Source: Microbulbifer variabilis (GTDB lineage Bacteria; Pseudomonadota; Gammaproteobacteria; Pseudomonadales; Cellvibrionaceae). From it: 64,000 nt of DNA. Position 1 is the first letter of the stretch; the number at the start of each line of letters is the position of its first letter. The notes under the pieces are model-generated. The model worked only from the letters and a program-made list of their open reading frames with translations, did no database searches and was not told the DNA's origin. This document shows positions 19,259-28,490 of the stretch, one piece after another. The stretch lies in the NCBI RefSeq assembly GCF_023716485.1, contig NZ_CP092418.1, positions 3,021,001 to 3,085,000 of the forward strand, in the 5' to 3' direction. A program made the translations under genes and the position numbers.

Positions 19259-19852
19259 TTACATATTTTGTAAACCGGCCTTTAGGATTCGGCCATTAAA
19301 ATCGGCAAGCTGCTTTAAAAACTCAGGCCCCATTTCCTGGCCCATTTGCTCCTCAAGAACTGGCTTGGCCAGCATGGGCAACATTGCAAGACTGACAAAC
19401 GCAATCCTGAGCAAATCATATTCAGTGCCAGCGTCCGAAGGTTCAGCGCCCTGAATTTCCGCCAATCTCCTGGTCCCCCGTTGGCGCCCCCGCTCTAAGA
19501 GTTGGCGAATAACATTCTTTCCTGGCCCCTCGTTAAGCGCCATAACTTTCAAGATTAGGGCTGGAAACTTGGGATTCTCCTGCATTGTGGCATAGTAGAG
19601 GTCGAAGAAGTCACCAAAATCCCAGTCGCCATCTAGGCTCAGCTGCTCAACAGCATTAATCAGGGGGAGTAAGGTTTGACGAATCATATCTTCGTATAAG
19701 CCATCCTTACTGCCGAAGTAATACCGAATCATTGATACCGCCACCCCCGCCTTGGCAGCAATTTGGCGAGTGGTAACCCGGTGATACTCATCGTTCAAAA
19801 AGCACTCTCGTGCCGCTTCTATCAACCGACTGGCAACATCTGACTCCTGCAT
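19259..19852 (-). CDS. TetR-family transcriptional regulator
   Basis: 197 aa from the ATG at 19852, which has AAGG close upstream; ATG 19864 is an alternative. The N-terminal HTH is clear: LIEAARECFLNDEY, then TTRQIAAKAGVAVSMIRYYFGSKDGLYEDM split over recognition helix and the following turn (about residues 12-55 in this numbering). The remaining all-helical domain should bind a ligand. It is followed on the same strand by the O-methyltransferase, so the two may be an autoregulated pair. No palindromic operator was found with certainty in front of it. Confidence 0.9.
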   Translation of the reverse strand: MQESDVASRLIEAARECFLNDEYHRVTTRQIAAKAGVAVSMIRYYFGSKDGLYEDMIRQTLLPLINAVEQLSLDGDWDFGDFFDLYYATMQENPKFPALILKVMALNEGPGKNVIRQLLERGRQRGTRRLAEIQGAEPSDAGTEYDLLRIAFVSLAMLPMLAKPVLEEQMGQEMGPEFLKQLADFNGRILKAGLQNM

Positions 19853-20412
19853 ATTCCTTACCATCCTCGATTTGTAATGCAATGGAGGCTAACAGGGTAT
19901 AGCGCCACCTTCCATAATGGCTATTGTTCAATATAAGGGGTTTGTACGAACACTGAGCGCTTAACTACCTTAGACCGCTATACAGAGATAACAGGAACAA
20001 TCTGATTCCTCACATTAGCTCTTAAATGAATAACTAGTCACTCTTTAGCGTGCCCATTCATACAGACAAATTCTAAGTCATTCAGGCTGCTCGCAATGAG
20101 GAAATTATTAGCAGCTAGTTAAAACACAAGAATCTATAAAGAATGCGAATTTAGCTTGCGTTTCTTGAGAGAAAAATCAGATATATCTAGAGGAAAAAGA
20201 ACGAAATATAGGCACAAAAATAATCTTATTGGATTTTATTAAGTTTGTTTTAGTGTCAAAGCTGCGTAGAATTGGTAGATATTTATCGGTATTTTTGGCT
20301 GTCACTGTGCGAGTTTAATCGGCACATAGCTCAAGTTTAAAAATCCGAAAAGCTTTCCAAATAATCCATTTACTTATAGGAGAACAGTAGCGTGACATAA
20401 GAGTAAGTAAAA
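19853..20412. other. Intergenic stretch before csrA
   Basis: AT-rich sequence with no credible gene. AGGAG at 20378-20382 is followed by GTG-ACA-TAA, a start-stop minimal frame, just before the structured element at 20413. Confidence 0.4.
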
Positions 20413-20501
20413 GGCGCTGACCCATGGTGCGGGAACACCAGGGGCCAGCTGACCAAATTGATACACAGACTATCAAGATGGCTATATGCATAGTACGCTA
20501 G
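20413..20501 (+). promoter_or_regulatory. Nested GC-rich hairpin and 25-codon mini-ORF upstream of csrA
   Basis: Inner stem TGGTG (20425-20429) / CACCA (20436-20440) with a CGGGAA loop sits inside an outer stem GCTGACCC (20416-20423) / GGGGCCAGC (20441-20449) with one mismatch. It is far more GC-rich and ordered than its AT-rich surroundings. An ATG at 20424 opens a 25-codon frame ending at 20501 (begins MVREHQGPADQ) inside the hairpin, without a Shine-Dalgarno. It could be a small RNA, a leader of csrA or a leader peptide. I do not recognise an Rfam family with certainty. Confidence 0.4.
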
Positions 20502-20705
20502 AAACCCGCTCGTCTTCAATAAAGTGGAGTACATTCAGCAGCTTGGAGCGATTCCCCAAGCTCTGGGAGCGTTGCGCCCGCCTTTTCTTCTTCTATGCCT
20601 ACCGTTCCCGTGCCCCACCTCAAATTTCCTGCAAACACCGCCCTTCAAGCCGCCTTCCCATTACGGAATGCTTAGCCATAACTTGCATATCAGTAGGAAA
20701 AGAAA

Positions 20706-20894
20706 ATGTTGATTTTAAAACGCCGCACTGGCGAAAATCTAAGAATTGGAACAAATGTCTCTATCACAGTATTAGAGGTTAAGGGTAATCAAGTAAAGAT
20801 AGGAATACATGCCCCCAAATTCCTACCTGTGCATCGTGAAGAAATTTATAGACGCATCAAACAAGGAAAGGGAATAAGTAATAGCGGTCAGTGA
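20706..20894 (+). CDS. csrA: Carbon storage regulator CsrA/RsmA
   Basis: 62 aa, ATG with AGGA upstream. It begins with the canonical [10 protein letters not shown](N/S) strand and contains [17 protein letters not shown] and [10 protein letters not shown]; the R44-equivalent RNA-contact residue in HREE is kept. CsrA dimers bind GGA motifs in mRNA leaders and repress or stabilise translation. Differences from the consensus (FLPVHREE rather than the usual V.VHREE) and its isolated position, away from alaS and tRNA-Ser, suggest an accessory RsmA-like paralogue. A 7-bp hairpin CCCAGCA/TGCTGGG (20906-20933) follows and may end the transcript. Confidence 0.95.
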   Translation: MLILKRRTGENLRIGTNVSITVLEVKGNQVKIGIHAPKFLPVHREEIYRRIKQGKGISNSGQ

Positions 20895-21185
20895 AACCCT
20901 ACGCCCCCAGCAAGGAAGCCCCAATCTGCTGGGTATCCCCACATTAACCTAAATAGTTAGATCACTACTAGTACTAGCAGAGAATGAAATAACTTAAAAA
21001 TCAATAGAATTTAGGCAGTAAGGGGAGTTACTGCCATACCGTAGAGTACATTATATCGACAAAGGGACAGCCGTGAATTGGTCAGGTACAGAAATCACTC
21101 TTCATCGAAAGAAACTATTCTAGTCTGCTAAAAAGATATTACAGAATAATTAGGACACACCCTAGAAACCCATCAAAATGATAAT

Positions 21186-23159
21186 TCACTTCATATTTTT
21201 TTCTATGAATTCGATAATTGAGCTAAAAACAGCTACGTGATGCTCACTATCAGCAGGGCCATGAGCCATATCTGGATAAACTTTCCACTCATAGTCTTTA
21301 TTAAATTTACTCAACATCATATGCATACGATGCATATGCTCTATATCGACAACCTCATCCTTCTCGCCATGAATAATAAACACTGGGCGACTAAGTTCTT
21401 GAGCCAAGTATACTGGAGAGATATCCTTCAAGAGATCGTAATTTTTGACAGTGTCACCAACATTCTCTTGTAACCACTTAGTTTGAGCCTCTGATGTGTA
21501 AGGGGAGTTAAGATATAAGTTAACATCTGTAACACCAGCTATACTAACTGCACAGCGAAATAATTGTTGATGTTTAATAGCCATCATCAATGCTGCATAA
21601 CCACCATAACTCACCCCTGCTGCACAAATTTGTGAAGACGCAATATCCTTACGAGCGCCAACCACCTTTGTAGCCTGATAAATATCCTCAAGCATCAAGT
21701 TACCCCACTGCTGAATACCAGCCTCTTCCAGTTCAGCTGAATAGCCACTCGATCCTCGATAATTCACTCTAAGAACAGCATATTTATTCGCCACAAAGAA
21801 CTGCGTGTAATAATCAAAATACTGATGATCAAAAATACCCAATGGGCCACCATGTGGCATCACTATAAGAGGATATGGCCCGTTTCCCTTCGGCATATTC
21901 AAAACATAAGGAATATCTATTCCCTCTACTTGAATCCAGTCATGAAATTGACGACTCTCAAGCCGACCATCTAAATGAGGAAACTTAGAAGCAACAAGCT
22001 GATCAGATTTCTGCCCTTGTTTTCGGATGAAATAGCGTCCAGGCTGATCGTGGGTCTCACTAAAGTAAAGCTTTACAGTATTATCGATACTTGCTCCCAC
22101 CGTTGTTTCCAGCAAACTGGTCATGCCATCGTTTACTTGTATGCTTTCATCTATATATTGATACTCAAGCTTTCCATCCCTGACAACTTTTACACCAATT
22201 AATGCACCCGTTGATTCATCTATAATCAAATCAACAATATCATAGCTATCTGATCGGTAAACTACACTTTCTTCCCCAGTGGAAAAATTACACTGGTAAA
22301 CAGTGCGATCTTTCTCAGCAGTTGTATCCAGACAAAAGTAAGCACCATCCTCAGGGCTAATAGACACCGGAATAAGAACACCATGCTTTTCACCTGCAGA
22401 TGGCTTCTCCTCTAACTCTTCTTTCGTCCAACTCTTTATTGGAGTTGAAGAATTACCATCGGCAATCCTACTTAGGTGAAGCTTCCCTTCATCGAAATAC
22501 AGAGCAGATTCTGGCTGACCTGACAGGTCAAAGAACCACCGTGCGGCAAAACCCTTAACCGAGGCTACTTCATTCTGAGCTGTAAATTGACCGCCATCTT
22601 TTCGTACAAGCTTACTCGCTTTCTGGTTAAGCAAGTTCAGTTTTGATACGTCTATCTTGTATACCTTGGAGTAAATCCCACTCTTGGCGTATAGAAAATA
22701 CCCAGGCTCATCCGGTAAGGCATGAACTAACCAACCTGATGTTTTCACCTCAAATACTTTTGGCGGTAAACTTTTAGAACCTAAAACATCGAGCACCAAT
22801 AAACGATAAGCAGGCTTGGTATCGAGTAAATTTTTAACACCTTTTTTTAACTCCATAAATTGCGCAACAATATATCTAGGACCGATCCAGCGAATGAATC
22901 GGATTGACGCATCCCTAGGTGTTAAGGCTTTCAGATCAATCAATGTTCTCTTAGATCCATCCACACTATTCCAAATAACCAACTTCTGGCTTTCATCACC
23001 CTGAGCTACAGAGGCTACAAACTTCCCATCAGGACTAATCTGAGCCGTCATAGTTTCAACGGGCTTAAAGTAAGTTTCAGCAGGCATCGCAACTGCCGAC
23101 CCAACATTTACTATGAAACTGAACAAAGCTAATTGAATTAGCTGACAAACAATCTTCAC
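21186..23159 (-). CDS. S9-family prolyl-oligopeptidase-like serine peptidase, exported
   Basis: 657 aa from the GTG at 23159, which has GGAGG 8 bases upstream and overlaps the previous stop as GTGA. Signal peptide about 1-24 (LIQLALFSFIVNVGSAVA region). Residues about 30-400 form a beta-propeller with SPDGKFVASVA and SPEDGAYF blades. The C-terminal alpha/beta hydrolase has the catalytic triad S517 (GVSYGGYA), D601 (GEKDEVVD) and H633 (DMAHGP). This is the DPP4/acylaminoacyl-peptidase plan of S9C-type enzymes that trim short peptides in the periplasm. It is translationally coupled to an upstream secreted protein of unknown function. Confidence 0.92.
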   Translation of the reverse strand: MKIVCQLIQLALFSFIVNVGSAVAMPAETYFKPVETMTAQISPDGKFVASVAQGDESQKLVIWNSVDGSKRTLIDLKALTPRDASIRFIRWIGPRYIVAQFMELKKGVKNLLDTKPAYRLLVLDVLGSKSLPPKVFEVKTSGWLVHALPDEPGYFLYAKSGIYSKVYKIDVSKLNLLNQKASKLVRKDGGQFTAQNEVASVKGFAARWFFDLSGQPESALYFDEGKLHLSRIADGNSSTPIKSWTKEELEEKPSAGEKHGVLIPVSISPEDGAYFCLDTTAEKDRTVYQCNFSTGEESVVYRSDSYDIVDLIIDESTGALIGVKVVRDGKLEYQYIDESIQVNDGMTSLLETTVGASIDNTVKLYFSETHDQPGRYFIRKQGQKSDQLVASKFPHLDGRLESRQFHDWIQVEGIDIPYVLNMPKGNGPYPLIVMPHGGPLGIFDHQYFDYYTQFFVANKYAVLRVNYRGSSGYSAELEEAGIQQWGNLMLEDIYQATKVVGARKDIASSQICAAGVSYGGYAALMMAIKHQQLFRCAVSIAGVTDVNLYLNSPYTSEAQTKWLQENVGDTVKNYDLLKDISPVYLAQELSRPVFIIHGEKDEVVDIEHMHRMHMMLSKFNKDYEWKVYPDMAHGPADSEHHVAVFSSIIEFIEKNMK

Positions 23160-23767
23160 TGCTCTACCTCCAGCGGACCCTGCCAACTATTAAAAAACAC
23201 ATCTTGTACTCCCGTGCCAGACACCAGAGGATATAACTCAGTTAACGATCCAAGTGATTCTTGAATTTCATTAAAATCTGTTGCTATACGATTTTTTAAA
23301 TAAACTTCAATCGAATCTGATTTTCTCTGCTTACCTATGAATAAGCTGCCAATGTAATTGGTCTTTTCTGCTTCCACATGAAAACGCCAAGTACGTCGAC
23401 TAGACGTATCTAGCTTGTATGGAAGATTAAAATAAGGTGCATTAATTTGAGTAATTTGGTAAAGGCCTGAGGGGATAGCCATTAAGTAATAGCCTGAGGG
23501 CTTACCCTTTAGGCTGATATGGTAACGGTTATTTTTTCGCAGCCAGGTTTTTTTCCCACTTTCTAAGTAGGTGCTTCCATTCGAATACAATTTAAAAAAT
23601 TCGATCGAAGGCGCCGTTCCACCCACATCAAGCTTCACCAGTACATATCCCTGCCTACTTCCCAAATCAGGTGGATTTTCATAGGATACCAGTGATAGAG
23701 TTCTTGCAATTACTGACTCCGATAAAAAAAGCGCAGTAAAAATGGCACTCTTTAAAAAGAGGGCCAT
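23156..23767 (-). CDS. Secreted protein of unknown function, coupled to the S9 peptidase
   Basis: 203 aa from the ATG at 23767; a TTG at 23818 would add 17 residues before the signal peptide. Signal peptide about 1-22 (KSAIFTALFLSESVIA). The mature part is beta-rich, with GYVLVKLDVGG and then YYLMAIPSGLYQI, a layout reminiscent of carboxypeptidase-regulatory-like or transthyretin folds. The divergent lipoprotein at 23931 has a similar block (GIVVARIINASG ... KPGNYSLSSI), so the two may share a domain. Its stop codon overlaps the GTG start of the peptidase (GTGA), so the peptidase depends on its translation. It may help target or regulate the peptidase. Confidence 0.75.
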   Translation of the reverse strand: MALFLKSAIFTALFLSESVIARTLSLVSYENPPDLGSRQGYVLVKLDVGGTAPSIEFFKLYSNGSTYLESGKKTWLRKNNRYHISLKGKPSGYYLMAIPSGLYQITQINAPYFNLPYKLDTSSRRTWRFHVEAEKTNYIGSLFIGKQRKSDSIEVYLKNRIATDFNEIQESLGSLTELYPLVSGTGVQDVFFNSWQGPLEVEQ

Positions 23768-23930
23768 TCGGCCTGAGTTACACTCTATCAGCCTTTTATT
23801 CTCCAGATTTTGCGTCAAGATACCGCTTCCATAAGTTCAGGTTTGCAAATGAATGATACGGCTGGGAATATTATCTTAGAGCTAGTTGCAATACAATTAG
23901 CAGGCATCGACCAAAATTATGGAGAGTAAT

Positions 23931-25673
23931 ATGCCCGGGATAAAACCCTTCAGATGTATAAAGTTTTACCCACTTATACTTTTGACCTGTATAATAATCA
24001 TACAGGGCTGTGCGGGGCAGGTTAATATACTGCCTGCTCTGGAAGAGAGCACTCCTATTAATGATCAAGAGGGTATCGTAGTCGCTCGGATCATCAATGC
24101 CTCAGGTAACCCCCTACCCTTTAATCAGCTTACAATCAACCCTGAAAACCTGAATGAGTCAAAGTCAATAAAGCCGGAGCGCCTCCTAGCCGCAAAGCCA
24201 AAATTAAATGGCACGACCGTATTTGCCTCCTATGTCAAACCTGGAAACTACTCTCTGAGTAGCATTCGAGCGTTTTACGCCAATGGTAATGGATGGTATA
24301 GCCGCTTCGTCAGTGCAAATGAAAAACTGGGAACCTTCTCCGTAAACCAGGGAGAGGTAACAGACCTCGGCACACTAATCTATTATCCGAAACCTCAAGG
24401 TGATAGGTATCTTGACCTCTTGATTCGAGCCCCAGAATCAGAGAAAGGTGAAGTGCTTACGAAATACTTTCCATTCCTTAAGTACAACCCCGAGGTACTT
24501 AATGGATGGCATGTTGATGAAAATGATGAGGAACGTGAATCAACGTATATATCTATTGCACAGAATCCTGTGACATACAATGAGCAGTATGTTTCGCCGG
24601 CCAATTCTATCTATTTTCTAGGAAAGATTGGTGTATTTATCAAGCGGACCTCTGAAGGAGAGTGGGAGCTTGATGCTGTTGACACTAATCATGAATTAAC
24701 CGCCATTGCTCAAAATAAAAATGGTGACCTGGTGGTAGGGGGTAGTGAAGGAGCTCTTTTCTGGCGTCCAGCTTTTGGGGACTGGCTAGATATATCACTA
24801 GAGCACAACTCTCATGTAGAGCATTTAAGAATGCTTGATACAGGAGAAATCGAGATTTTGGTTGCTCGTGACTTTGAGCTAGATATTCTAAGAGGCGCCG
24901 TATCTGGTTCAGATATACAATGGAGACTAATTAACCGCTATTCCACTAATTCGAGTAAAAGATGGGATTATAGATTAGAAGCTGAAATAAAAAACAAACA
25001 GGCTCACTCAAAAAAAATAGATCGCCACATATACAACACAACACTATTTGAACTCAATGGGCAGAACTATATAAATATCCGTAACCACTCAATCTACGAA
25101 AATACCATATTTGCGACAATCAATAGCGAAATTTTCATTTATAACCCCGACAATTGGATGATCGAAAGATCTGTTAATGACTTTGAATTTTCAGCAATTA
25201 TTGATGCTGGTGCTGTTCAGCTAGGTATTGAAAAAGCTGGCTTTTGGTCATTGAGTGGAAAGCCAACCTATCATAAAATCGACCAAAATGGCGCTCAGAA
25301 TAAAATAACAACCTATATCCAAAGCTGCCCAGATAATAAATCCCCAAAAAACTCATGTCGTAAAAAGAGCTTTACATTCCGATCCGTTCCCTGGTTCTCC
25401 AATGAAAATGATGCTATTGCTATTGTAAGCTTTGCGTTAAATAGCTTTTCTGGTGGAACTCGTGATACTGAAGTCAAAATCCTAACCACCACCGATGGTG
25501 GGGAGAGCTGGGTGGCAACCGAAAATGAACCACCGACAGACTATTGTACCTCTATAGTCCCTCAGATTGCCGACCGCCTGTTGGTATCCTGTGATGGTGC
25601 TAATGGGGACTTCTATGAGTCAACTGACTTTGGAGCCAATTGGCATCAGGTAAGACAACAGGATAATTTCTAG
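23931..25673 (+). CDS. Large lipoprotein with BNR/sialidase-like repeat at the C-terminus
   Basis: 580 aa from the ATG at 23931, chosen for the GGAGAG site 5 bases upstream. The N-terminus has a lipoprotein signal: a hydrophobic run LILLTCIIIIQGC, with the lipid-modified Cys at about 27. A beta-rich domain (about 45-150) resembles part of the divergent gene at 23767. The C-terminal end carries two BNR-like Asp-box motifs, TTDGGESW and STDFGANW, typical of propeller proteins that read as sialidase-like or VPS10-like but need not be enzymes. A perfect hairpin terminator follows directly. Location is the outer or inner membrane leaflet; function unknown. Confidence 0.75.
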   Translation: MPGIKPFRCIKFYPLILLTCIIIIQGCAGQVNILPALEESTPINDQEGIVVARIINASGNPLPFNQLTINPENLNESKSIKPERLLAAKPKLNGTTVFASYVKPGNYSLSSIRAFYANGNGWYSRFVSANEKLGTFSVNQGEVTDLGTLIYYPKPQGDRYLDLLIRAPESEKGEVLTKYFPFLKYNPEVLNGWHVDENDEERESTYISIAQNPVTYNEQYVSPANSIYFLGKIGVFIKRTSEGEWELDAVDTNHELTAIAQNKNGDLVVGGSEGALFWRPAFGDWLDISLEHNSHVEHLRMLDTGEIEILVARDFELDILRGAVSGSDIQWRLINRYSTNSSKRWDYRLEAEIKNKQAHSKKIDRHIYNTTLFELNGQNYINIRNHSIYENTIFATINSEIFIYNPDNWMIERSVNDFEFSAIIDAGAVQLGIEKAGFWSLSGKPTYHKIDQNGAQNKITTYIQSCPDNKSPKNSCRKKSFTFRSVPWFSNENDAIAIVSFALNSFSGGTRDTEVKILTTTDGGESWVATENEPPTDYCTSIVPQIADRLLVSCDGANGDFYESTDFGANWHQVRQQDNF

Positions 25674-25676
25674 CAA

Positions 25677-25717
25677 AATATGGGTGAGCATTGGTATTTT
25701 ATATGCTCACCCATATT
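25677..25717 (+). terminator. Strong 14-bp hairpin after the BNR lipoprotein
   Basis: AATATGGGTGAGCA (25677-25690) pairs perfectly with TGCTCACCCATATT (25704-25717) around a 13-nt loop. It lies 4 bases past the stop. The T-run is weak, but the stem is long. Confidence 0.75.
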
Positions 25718-26173
25718 AAGTTAAAAATAGCCTATATCTTGCATCACCCCTAAATACTATTGAATTAGTAATTTTTCATTTACACACTTCAATGGCTAGC
25801 CTAATTTGCACAAGGTTTCACTTTACCAGATGCCAAACTCCGCCCAAACTCCCACAGCAAATGATATGCTTAGCTCTAGAAAAGGAATACCGGCTGCAGG
25901 CCAATACACTTCTATCCATAGTAATTCTGAATACCCATTGAAATCAGATTGCTTACTATTCCGCCCCTCTATCTCAGGAAATCTAATAGCGTACAGCGCC
26001 TCTTTAATAGTATTTTCCGTTCAGTACTAATGGCTGTATGAATAATTAGACTTTTTCTATCTGCGATAAAAATCCAAGGCACATTTAAGCGCATGTGAAA
26101 TCTAAATATATAAAATATAAGGTACCTTTAAATCTGTACAAGCACATAAGATTGCTACTACACCTTGAACAGA
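25718..26173. other. Intergenic stretch without recognisable content
   Basis: AT-rich. One short open frame (25806-26030) lacks a ribosome-binding site and any family resemblance and is not taken as a gene. Confidence 0.55.
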
Positions 26174-27049
26174 TTAGTACTTTTTAAGCTGGAATAAATT
26201 GCCCATTTCGTATGCTGAGTAAATTTCCTGCATTGCCTCTTCGGTAACTTGATTGATCTTTTCTATCGTGGGGTTCAATCCTGTACCATCAACAGTTGTT
26301 CGAAACGGTCGACTTGAAGGCTCTGTCTTCAGTAAGTTCAGAACCGCATCTGCAACCAATTGTGGGCTGGGGGCATTCTCTGATTCATGACCCTTCTCTG
26401 TACCGGCCCACAGTTGCTCCGGGGCATCTGCATACTCACCATAACTCGCAGCCACTTCTTTGTCACTTGCTCTTAACAGGTTTGAGCCAAAATCAGTTCC
26501 AAATCCGCCTGGTTGAACAATCAAAGACTGAATACCAAATTGCGCCAGCTCTACGCGATAATTCTCTGCCATTCCTTCTACAGCATGTTTGGTGGCATTA
26601 TAAGAACCAAGGAAAGGTAATACGAACTTACCTAAAATGCTTGATATCTGAATAAGAGTTCCACTGCTGCGCTGTTTCATCTGCGGCAACACTGCACGTA
26701 TTAAACGCTGAACGCCAAAAACATTGATATCAAAAACCTTTTTAAAGTCCTCGATGGTAAAGCTTTCCTGCCACCCGAGCGTACCGACTCCCGCGTTATT
26801 AATTAAGATATCAATTGGGCCGACTTCTTTAGTTGCTTGAGCAATACCCTTGGCGACGCTCTCATCATCGGTTACATCAATATCGACGACAACGATACCT
26901 TTAGCAATAAGCTCACTGGCTACAGAAGCATTGCGGCCACTTGGGTCTCGCATGGTGCCGATGACTTTGTAGCCATTATTTGCAAGTGTATTGGCTATTA
27001 GATAACCAAAACCACTATTTGAACCAGTAATAAGCGCTGTTTGAGTCAT
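26174..27049 (-). CDS. Classical short-chain dehydrogenase/reductase
   Basis: 291 aa with a strong AAGGAGA before the ATG. NAD(P)-binding TGSNSGFG (8-15), NNAG (84-87), catalytic S136/S137 (ISS), Y150 and K154 (YNATK) are all present. Long C-terminal part (about 210-291) with APSPQLVADAVLNLL, as in SDRs of the YbbO/retinol-dehydrogenase-like group that reduce aldehydes and ketones of varied structure. It is on the same strand as the next SDR and the DJ-1 protein, but 450 bp away, so it may have its own promoter. Substrate unknown. Confidence 0.9.
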   Translation of the reverse strand: MTQTALITGSNSGFGYLIANTLANNGYKVIGTMRDPSGRNASVASELIAKGIVVVDIDVTDDESVAKGIAQATKEVGPIDILINNAGVGTLGWQESFTIEDFKKVFDINVFGVQRLIRAVLPQMKQRSSGTLIQISSILGKFVLPFLGSYNATKHAVEGMAENYRVELAQFGIQSLIVQPGGFGTDFGSNLLRASDKEVAASYGEYADAPEQLWAGTEKGHESENAPSPQLVADAVLNLLKTEPSSRPFRTTVDGTGLNPTIEKINQVTEEAMQEIYSAYEMGNLFQLKKY

Positions 27050-27502
27050 GATTGTCTCCTTAAATTTTGCATCACATCAACTGGTGTAAAGATTAAGACT
27101 TGCACGTGCATTAATGAAATTGATTTAATGCATATAGCAATGAATAAAAATAATAGCTACAAAACCAGTACGCAAAAGGCTTTATAAGCTACCCTTATTG
27201 ATCAAATGTTCAATCAGGGGGGGGGTTAAAAATTAAGAAAAAGGGCTTCAACACAAAGAGCCGGATTGGTTATCTATCAGATTTTGCATCTAGTTTTTTA
27301 GTAGAAAAATAACTAGAAACAACGTGCAGAATAAAAAATCATAAGATATTTTGAATAAGCAGTCTAAGGAATGAAAACCTTAAAAGCAGTCATCTAGCAC
27401 CATACAAGTATAGGACTTAAACAATTACAAAATTGAATTAAATCCTACCTGCATACCATTTAGATAACTCTAGTTATATTTCCCACTAGGAAAGTTGTAT
27501 TC
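27050..27502. other. Intergenic stretch with a 9-G tract
   Basis: No gene seen. CCCTTATTGA (27192-27201) and TCAATCAGGG (27210-27219) make a 10-bp stem with one mismatch, ending in a run of nine G (27217-27225). The G-run is a possible slippage site and is notable in AT-rich DNA. Confidence 0.45.
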
Positions 27503-28330
27503 TCATTGTTTACTCATCTCCGCCTCAAATGCCTCACGGTAGTCGGGATGCCAACGAGAGAGTGGCGGACGATTGTTAATAATATCCCCTATCGCCCAGC
27601 TCATGCGTTTAACATCAGTTTCACGATCTACGTCATTATCCGGGCAAAGAATGTAAAAATCACCACGCTCGACGCTCTCCAGCATAAAATTGACCACTTG
27701 ATCCGCAGTCCATGCGCCATCTGGTTTACTAGGGCTACCAATCATACCCGTGTAAGTGAAACCAGGAATTAACAAGTGAGATGAGACCTGGCTTCCAGGT
27801 GTATTTCGAATAGAGTGCTGTAACGCCTCCGCAGTAGCTTTTACCGCAGCCTTACTGACGTTGTAAGCCGGATTTCCCGGTGGAGTGGTAATTCCCTGCT
27901 TAGATCCGGTCGTAACGATAACAGATGGGCTATTTTGACTGATCATTTCGGGAGCAAATGCATGAATACAATGAATCACACCCCAAAGGTTTGTGTTGAT
28001 AATCTTATTCCAACCATCTAAATTCTCCCAACTTCCATTTTTAACAGCAGTTCCTGCGTTATTAAAAAGAAAGTCGATACGACCGAATTCTTGTTTAACT
28101 TGATCTTTGAGTGCTAGTACCGAGCTAAAATCACTCACATCGGTTTCTACTATTAAAGTATCATTTGGTAGAGCGCGCTTAGCTTCTTCCAGTTTTTCTT
28201 TGTTAACATCTGCTAAACAAATCTTCATCCCTCTTTTTGATAGGGCCTTTGCTGCCGCAAAACCTATTCCGCTGGCACCACCAGTAATAACTGCAACATT
28301 ATTCGGCTGAAAGATAGTAGATGTGCTCAT
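27503..28330 (-). CDS. Classical short-chain dehydrogenase/reductase
   Basis: 275 aa, AGGA site before the ATG. TGGASGIG (16-23), an acidic D41 after the second strand (CLADVNKEK) that favours NAD(H), NNAG (90-93), S143 and Y156/K160 (YNVSK) form a complete classical SDR centre. The C-terminus (NNRPPLSRWHPDYREAFEAEM) is the one seen in a group of SDRs annotated only as oxidoreductases. It is 160 bases downstream of the DJ-1/PfpI gene, on the same strand, and likely co-regulated by the divergent LysR protein. Substrate unknown. Confidence 0.9.
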   Translation of the reverse strand: MSTSTIFQPNNVAVITGGASGIGFAAAKALSKRGMKICLADVNKEKLEEAKRALPNDTLIVETDVSDFSSVLALKDQVKQEFGRIDFLFNNAGTAVKNGSWENLDGWNKIINTNLWGVIHCIHAFAPEMISQNSPSVIVTTGSKQGITTPPGNPAYNVSKAAVKATAEALQHSIRNTPGSQVSSHLLIPGFTYTGMIGSPSKPDGAWTADQVVNFMLESVERGDFYILCPDNDVDRETDVKRMSWAIGDIINNRPPLSRWHPDYREAFEAEMSKQ

Positions 28331-28490
28331 TGGGATTCCTGGATTATCGTCAAAGACATAAATTAGAGTTTGTGGAATACGGTATTAATACTGCTCCTTC
28401 AGGCATAGGCTTTTTACCGAAATCATTCTTTACAGCCTTGGGACTCTCAATGGAGTTTTGCCTGAAGAAGCCTGCTACTAAGATAGACGA

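Noticed and set aside
20486-20782. 98-codon frame running into csrA
   Set aside because: Overlaps csrA out of phase; no ribosome site; kept only as a possible reason to look at the csrA leader.
25806-26030. 74-codon plus-strand frame
   Set aside because: No ribosome-binding site, no family, in a plain intergenic gap.
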